The notes beneath the pieces are model-generated. The model saw only the letters and a list, made by a program, of their open reading frames with translations, did no database searches and was not told where the DNA came from. From an uncultured Alphaproteobacteria bacterium (GTDB lineage: Bacteria; Pseudomonadota; Alphaproteobacteria; Caulobacterales; Parvularculaceae), in NCBI GenBank assembly GCA_938003575.1, contig CALKYG010000367.1:1-15625 (forward strand): 15,625 nt of DNA, written 5' to 3'. Positions 15,366 to 15,625 of the stretch are shown here, piece after piece. Both the position numbers and the translations under genes were made by a program. The first letter of the stretch is position 1. Each line of letters opens with the position of its first letter.

Positions 15366-15625
15366 ATGAATCTGCCCGAAGATCTGGAGCGGAAGATATT
15401 CATCGGCTGCGCCGCCGGGGCGCTCGCGCTTTCCGGATTCTTCGTCGGCGCGTTCGCGCCGGGATCGAAAAAGTTTGCAGAAACGGTCGGCGAGAGGATC
15501 GAGGATATCAATCGCAATGGGCTCGCCTATCTCGGCGTTAGACCCTCCGGGCATCTTGCGCCCTATCGGGCCGAGATCATCGAACAGGTGCGTCTTGCCG
15601 AAGGGCGCGCGGCGCCTGGGGTGAC
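15366..15625 (+). CDS. Membrane-anchored protein, 3' end beyond the window; possibly arylsulfotransferase-like
   Basis: 86 codons are visible, open to the end of the window, so this is the N-terminal part only. The start is ATG 15366, with a run of six G (15355-15360) five bases upstream; a second ATG at 15363 is directly adjacent. Residues ~10-32 (KIFIGCAAGALALSGFFVGAF) form one membrane segment with the rest probably periplasmic. The sequence after it (LAYLGVRPSGHLAPY, then VRLAEGRAAPGV) resembles, from memory of the family, the N-terminal region of membrane-anchored arylsulfotransferase-like proteins. It has the same layout as the ASST-like gene at 1888-3348. The match is short, so another anchored protein is possible. 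It lies 22 bases after cysQ. Confidence 0.6.
   Translation, partial: MNLPEDLERKIFIGCAAGALALSGFFVGAFAPGSKKFAETVGERIEDINRNGLAYLGVRPSGHLAPYRAEIIEQVRLAEGRAAPGV

Overview
The window looks like a GC-rich alphaproteobacterial chromosome. The clues are the base composition, the protein sequences, the frequent GTG/TTG starts and the mix of envelope genes; I cannot name the family or genus. Genes are densely packed. I see no rRNA, tRNA, CRISPR array, insertion sequence or phage gene, and no gap of 300 bases or more without a gene.

Region 1 (1-3486): the 3'-terminal ~610 codons of a bifunctional catalase-peroxidase (katG) run into a near-perfect hairpin terminator. This terminator is shared with a convergent, membrane-anchored arylsulfotransferase-like gene on the minus strand. 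Region 2 (3487-8555, plus strand): a secreted alpha/beta hydrolase with a four-helix C-terminal membrane anchor, an exosortase fused to an EpsI domain (XrtD-like, TTG start), and a family-4 type glycosyltransferase. The last two are closely spaced and probably co-transcribed. Region 3 (8573-11163): a minus-strand LysM/Ig-like lipoprotein, a ~200-base divergent spacer carrying two clean palindromes, an unrecognised 177-residue exported protein, and a six-helix MarC-family membrane protein. Region 4 (11180-14111, minus strand): a polyprenyl-phosphate sugar-1-phosphate transferase followed by UDP-glucose 6-dehydrogenase. Together they supply the first step and a precursor for exopolysaccharide. 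Region 5 (14316-15625, plus strand): a 73-residue DUF4177-like protein, cysQ (3'(2'),5'-bisphosphate nucleotidase), and the start of a membrane-anchored protein whose visible end resembles the N-terminus of arylsulfotransferase-like proteins.

Taken together, the window is mainly an envelope and exopolysaccharide/exosortase neighbourhood. Exosortases in proteobacteria are typically encoded with exopolysaccharide genes and process proteins bearing C-terminal sorting signals. Here the sorting enzyme, a glycosyltransferase, the initiating transferase and UDP-glucuronate supply are all present. No flippase, polymerase or sorting-signal substrate lies in the window, so the rest must be elsewhere. 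The most interesting open points are the hydrolase with a membrane tail beside the exosortase, the possible pair of arylsulfotransferase-like genes together with cysQ, and the palindromic spacer at 9722-9920.
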